A stretch of 64,000 nt of DNA from Streptomyces naganishii JCM 4654 (GTDB lineage Bacteria; Actinomycetota; Actinomycetes; Streptomycetales; Streptomycetaceae), in the NCBI RefSeq assembly GCF_014650575.1, contig NZ_BMVF01000024.1, positions 39,992-103,991 on the forward strand. Reading direction: 5' to 3'. Made by a program: the position numbers and the translations under genes. Positions 62,056-64,000 of the stretch are shown one piece after another; within the stretch, counting starts at the first letter, position 1, and each line of letters begins with the position of its first letter. The notes under the pieces were generated by a model, which was given only the letters and a program-made list of their open reading frames with translations, had not been told where the DNA came from and searched no databases.

Positions 62056-63916
62056 CTGCTCCCCGCACCCGCGGGGATGGTCCCGGCCACGCGGGCGAGA
62101 CCTACTCGCAGTCGAACTGCTCCCCGCACCCGCGGGGATGGTCCCGGCGCGCAGCACAGCCGGCCCCCCCCCTCCCGTCCTGCTCCCCGCACCCGCGGGG
62201 ATGGTCCCCGCTCCACCGCGACCGGCGACATCACCGTGCACTGCTCCCCGCACCCGCGGGGATGGTCCCGGAAGTGAGTATTGGTCTGGCCACGGCCGTT
62301 TCTGCTCCCCGCACCCGCGGGGATGGTCCCAGATGCCTTACGACCGACAGCCGCCCTCGGGTCTGCTCCCCGCACCCGCGGGGATGGTCCCCTGGATCAA
62401 ATGCGTGTGGTTCGAGTGCGAGACTGCTCCCCGCACCCGCGGGGATGGTCCCCTGCCGTGGGCGGGCCTGAGCGGCGAAGACCGCTGCTCCCCGCACCCG
62501 CGGGGATGGTCCCTCAAGGACTTGCAGGCGGAGAACGACCGCCTGCTGCTCCCCGCACCCGCGGGGATGGTCCCGTCACCCGCTGTCCGAGCCGGGACTG
62601 CGCCGACTGCTCCCCGCACCCGCGGGGATGGTCCCGGCACCCCCAAGAGCGGCAAGCCCACCAGCAACTGCTCCCCGCACCCGCGGGGATGGTCCCTACA
62701 TGTCCCCGGTCGGGGACGACCCGCGCCACTGCTCCCCGCACCCGCGGGGATGGTCCCTTCACGCCGCACCGCAGCGAGCACACGTGGGACTGCTCCCCGC
62801 ACCCGCGGGGATGGTCCCCTCTACCCGTGGTGGACCGGCGGCCGGGAGATCTGCTCCCCGCACCCGCGGGGATGGTCCCTCCACAAGACGGCCACGTTCA
62901 CGGCCAGCCCACTGCTCCCCGCACCCGCGGGGATGGTCCCTCTCCGCCGAATTCCACAGCCTCCTCGACGCCCTGCTCCCCGCACCCGCGGGGATGGTCC
63001 CCACAGGCCGACGGCCCCGCCGAGGATCACGGCCTGCTCCCCGCACCCGCGGGGATGGTCCCCTCGGGCTTGACACCCTGGGGTCCCTGCTCGACTGCTC
63101 CCCGCACCCGCGGGGATGGTCCCGAGACCCGCGCCAACACCCGCGAGGCACAAGCCTGCTCCCCGCACCCGCGGGGATGGTCCCGGGGTCAGCTGGACGC
63201 CGACCTCGTCGAGGGTCTGCTCCCCGCACCCGCGGGGATGGTCCCTCGATGTTCGACCCGGCTACGGACGGCACCCTCTGCTCCCCGCACCCGCGGGGAT
63301 GGTCCCACCGGCTGGGTGAAGGTCGGGACGAGAGGGGTCTGCTCCCCGCACCCGCGGGGATGGTCCCCGGCCACCGGGCAAGGGGGGTTCGCCATTTCGC
63401 TGCTCCCCGCACCCGCGGGGATGGTCCCCTCCACGTGGAACGCCAGCAGACCGAAGGGATCTGCTCCCCGCACCCGCGGGGATGGTCCCTGAGCTACGGG
63501 TCATGGGGGAGGGTCGGGAATCTGCTCCCCGCACCCGCGGGGATGGTCCCGTCGGCCAGATCGACCCCAAGACGGGTTACGTCTGCTCCCCGCACCCGCG
63601 GGGATGGTCCCGATGCGGACTTCTATTGGCTGCCCGAGGGAGTCTGCTCCCCGCACCCGCGGGGATGGTCCCAGGAACTCGGCGAGGTGGTCGCGGATCT
63701 GTGACTGCTCCCCGCACCCGCGGGGATGGTCCTCAGCCGGACGTGGCTATCGCCTCGTTGGAGAACTGCTCCCCGCACCCGCGGGGATGGTCCCCCGACC
63801 GTCATCGGCATGATCTGTGCCGCGCCCTGCTCCCCGCACCCGCGGGGATGGTCCCGCCCTGGGTTCAACGACGTCCAGGATTTCGGCCTGCTCCCCGCAC
63901 CCGCGGGGATGGTCCC
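62056..63916 (+). CRISPR. CRISPR array 2, type I-E, 31 repeats
   Basis: Repeats of 29 nt read CTGCTCCCCGCAC...GGGGATGGTCCC on the plus strand, at 62056, 62117, 62180 and then every 61 bp to 63888. This makes 31 repeats and 30 spacers. Spacers are 32 nt except 62146-62179 (34 nt, with a run of nine C). The repeat differs from array 1 at position 1 (C for G) and position 12 (A for G), which shortens the stem to CCCCGC/GCGGGG with loop ACCC. A variant (last C to T) is in the repeat at 63705, near the far end. The leader is at the low-coordinate side, so transcription is on the plus strand. Confidence 0.98.
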
Positions 63917-64000
63917 GAAGGGCCCCACGCTCCCTCCCCCCCCCGTTATCTTCTTCGCGGTCCTGCAAGAGGGCCGCTGGCCTCCGGGTCCGGCATGACT
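63917..64000. other. Sequence beyond the last repeat of array 2
   Basis: The final 84 bp follow the last repeat and include a run of nine C and a less GC-rich stretch (GTTATCTTCTTC). No further repeat or gene start can be supported before the window ends. Confidence 0.5.

Noticed and set aside
61890..63998. Long open frames on both strands through CRISPR array 2
   Set aside because: Same reason: periodic translations of repeat plus spacer.

Overview
The window is high-GC actinobacterial DNA and almost certainly comes from a Streptomyces chromosome. Codon third positions are strongly G/C, GTG starts are common, and several genes look leaderless, with a TAnnnT -10 box 6-7 nt before the start codon. 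Gene order also follows what I remember of the S. coelicolor SCO3057-SCO3080 neighbourhood: M19 dipeptidase, purE/purK, GtrA, two-component pair, peptide transporter, SigI-type sigma locus, hut genes, cystathionine beta-synthase, thiolase. That synteny is recollection, not a computed comparison.

Region 1 (1-41.3 kb) looks like ordinary core chromosome. It holds purine carboxylation genes (purE/purK) with a dipeptidase. Next come a GtrA membrane protein, a histidine kinase/response regulator pair and a POT peptide transporter. A four-gene operon of secreted proteins includes two paralogues with sortase-type tails (LAQTG and LPQTG). A partner-switching locus follows, with an RsbW-like kinase, a STAS antagonist and a SigB/SigF-family sigma factor. 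Beside it is an unusual protein that appears to combine ECF-sigma-like sequence, a ZAS-type zinc motif, a membrane segment and a ricin-type lectin. A histidine-utilisation operon (hutU, an M20 hydrolase, hutF, hutI) can take urocanate to glutamate. Then come a LysA-like decarboxylase, a cluster of three roadblock/LC7-type proteins with a fourth regulator-like protein, an RpiR regulator, cystathionine beta-synthase, an SGNH hydrolase, a thiolase and a Bax-inhibitor-1 family protein. At the end of this region is a small cassette: twin short peptides, a membrane M50 metalloprotease, a secreted Cys-containing protein and a divergent XRE regulator.

Region 2 (41.3-50.0 kb) is an accessory island. 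It starts right after a strong terminator. Its first 300 bp are a collapsed, frameshifted copy of the sequence at its far end (tail of an XRE gene, HD-domain gene, tRNA-Leu-like 3' end). It also carries a broken GIY-YIG-like gene, a truncated IS4-family transposase, a GNAT protein, a short C-x-C peptide next to a frameshifted radical SAM gene, an RsbW-like ATPase, small membrane proteins, an XRE regulator and an HD-domain phosphohydrolase. No integrase is visible.

Region 3 (50.1-63.9 kb) is a complete type I-E CRISPR-Cas locus. All eight cas genes (cas3, cse1, cse2, cas7, cas5, cas6e, cas1, cas2) lie on the minus strand in one tightly overlapping operon. Array 1 (38 repeats) follows cas2 and is read on the minus strand. 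Array 2 (31 repeats) lies upstream of cas3 and is read on the plus strand. The two arrays have repeats that differ at two positions, but their leaders share sequence blocks at identical distances from the first repeat. This fixes the direction of both arrays and suggests that one Cas1-Cas2 set serves both.
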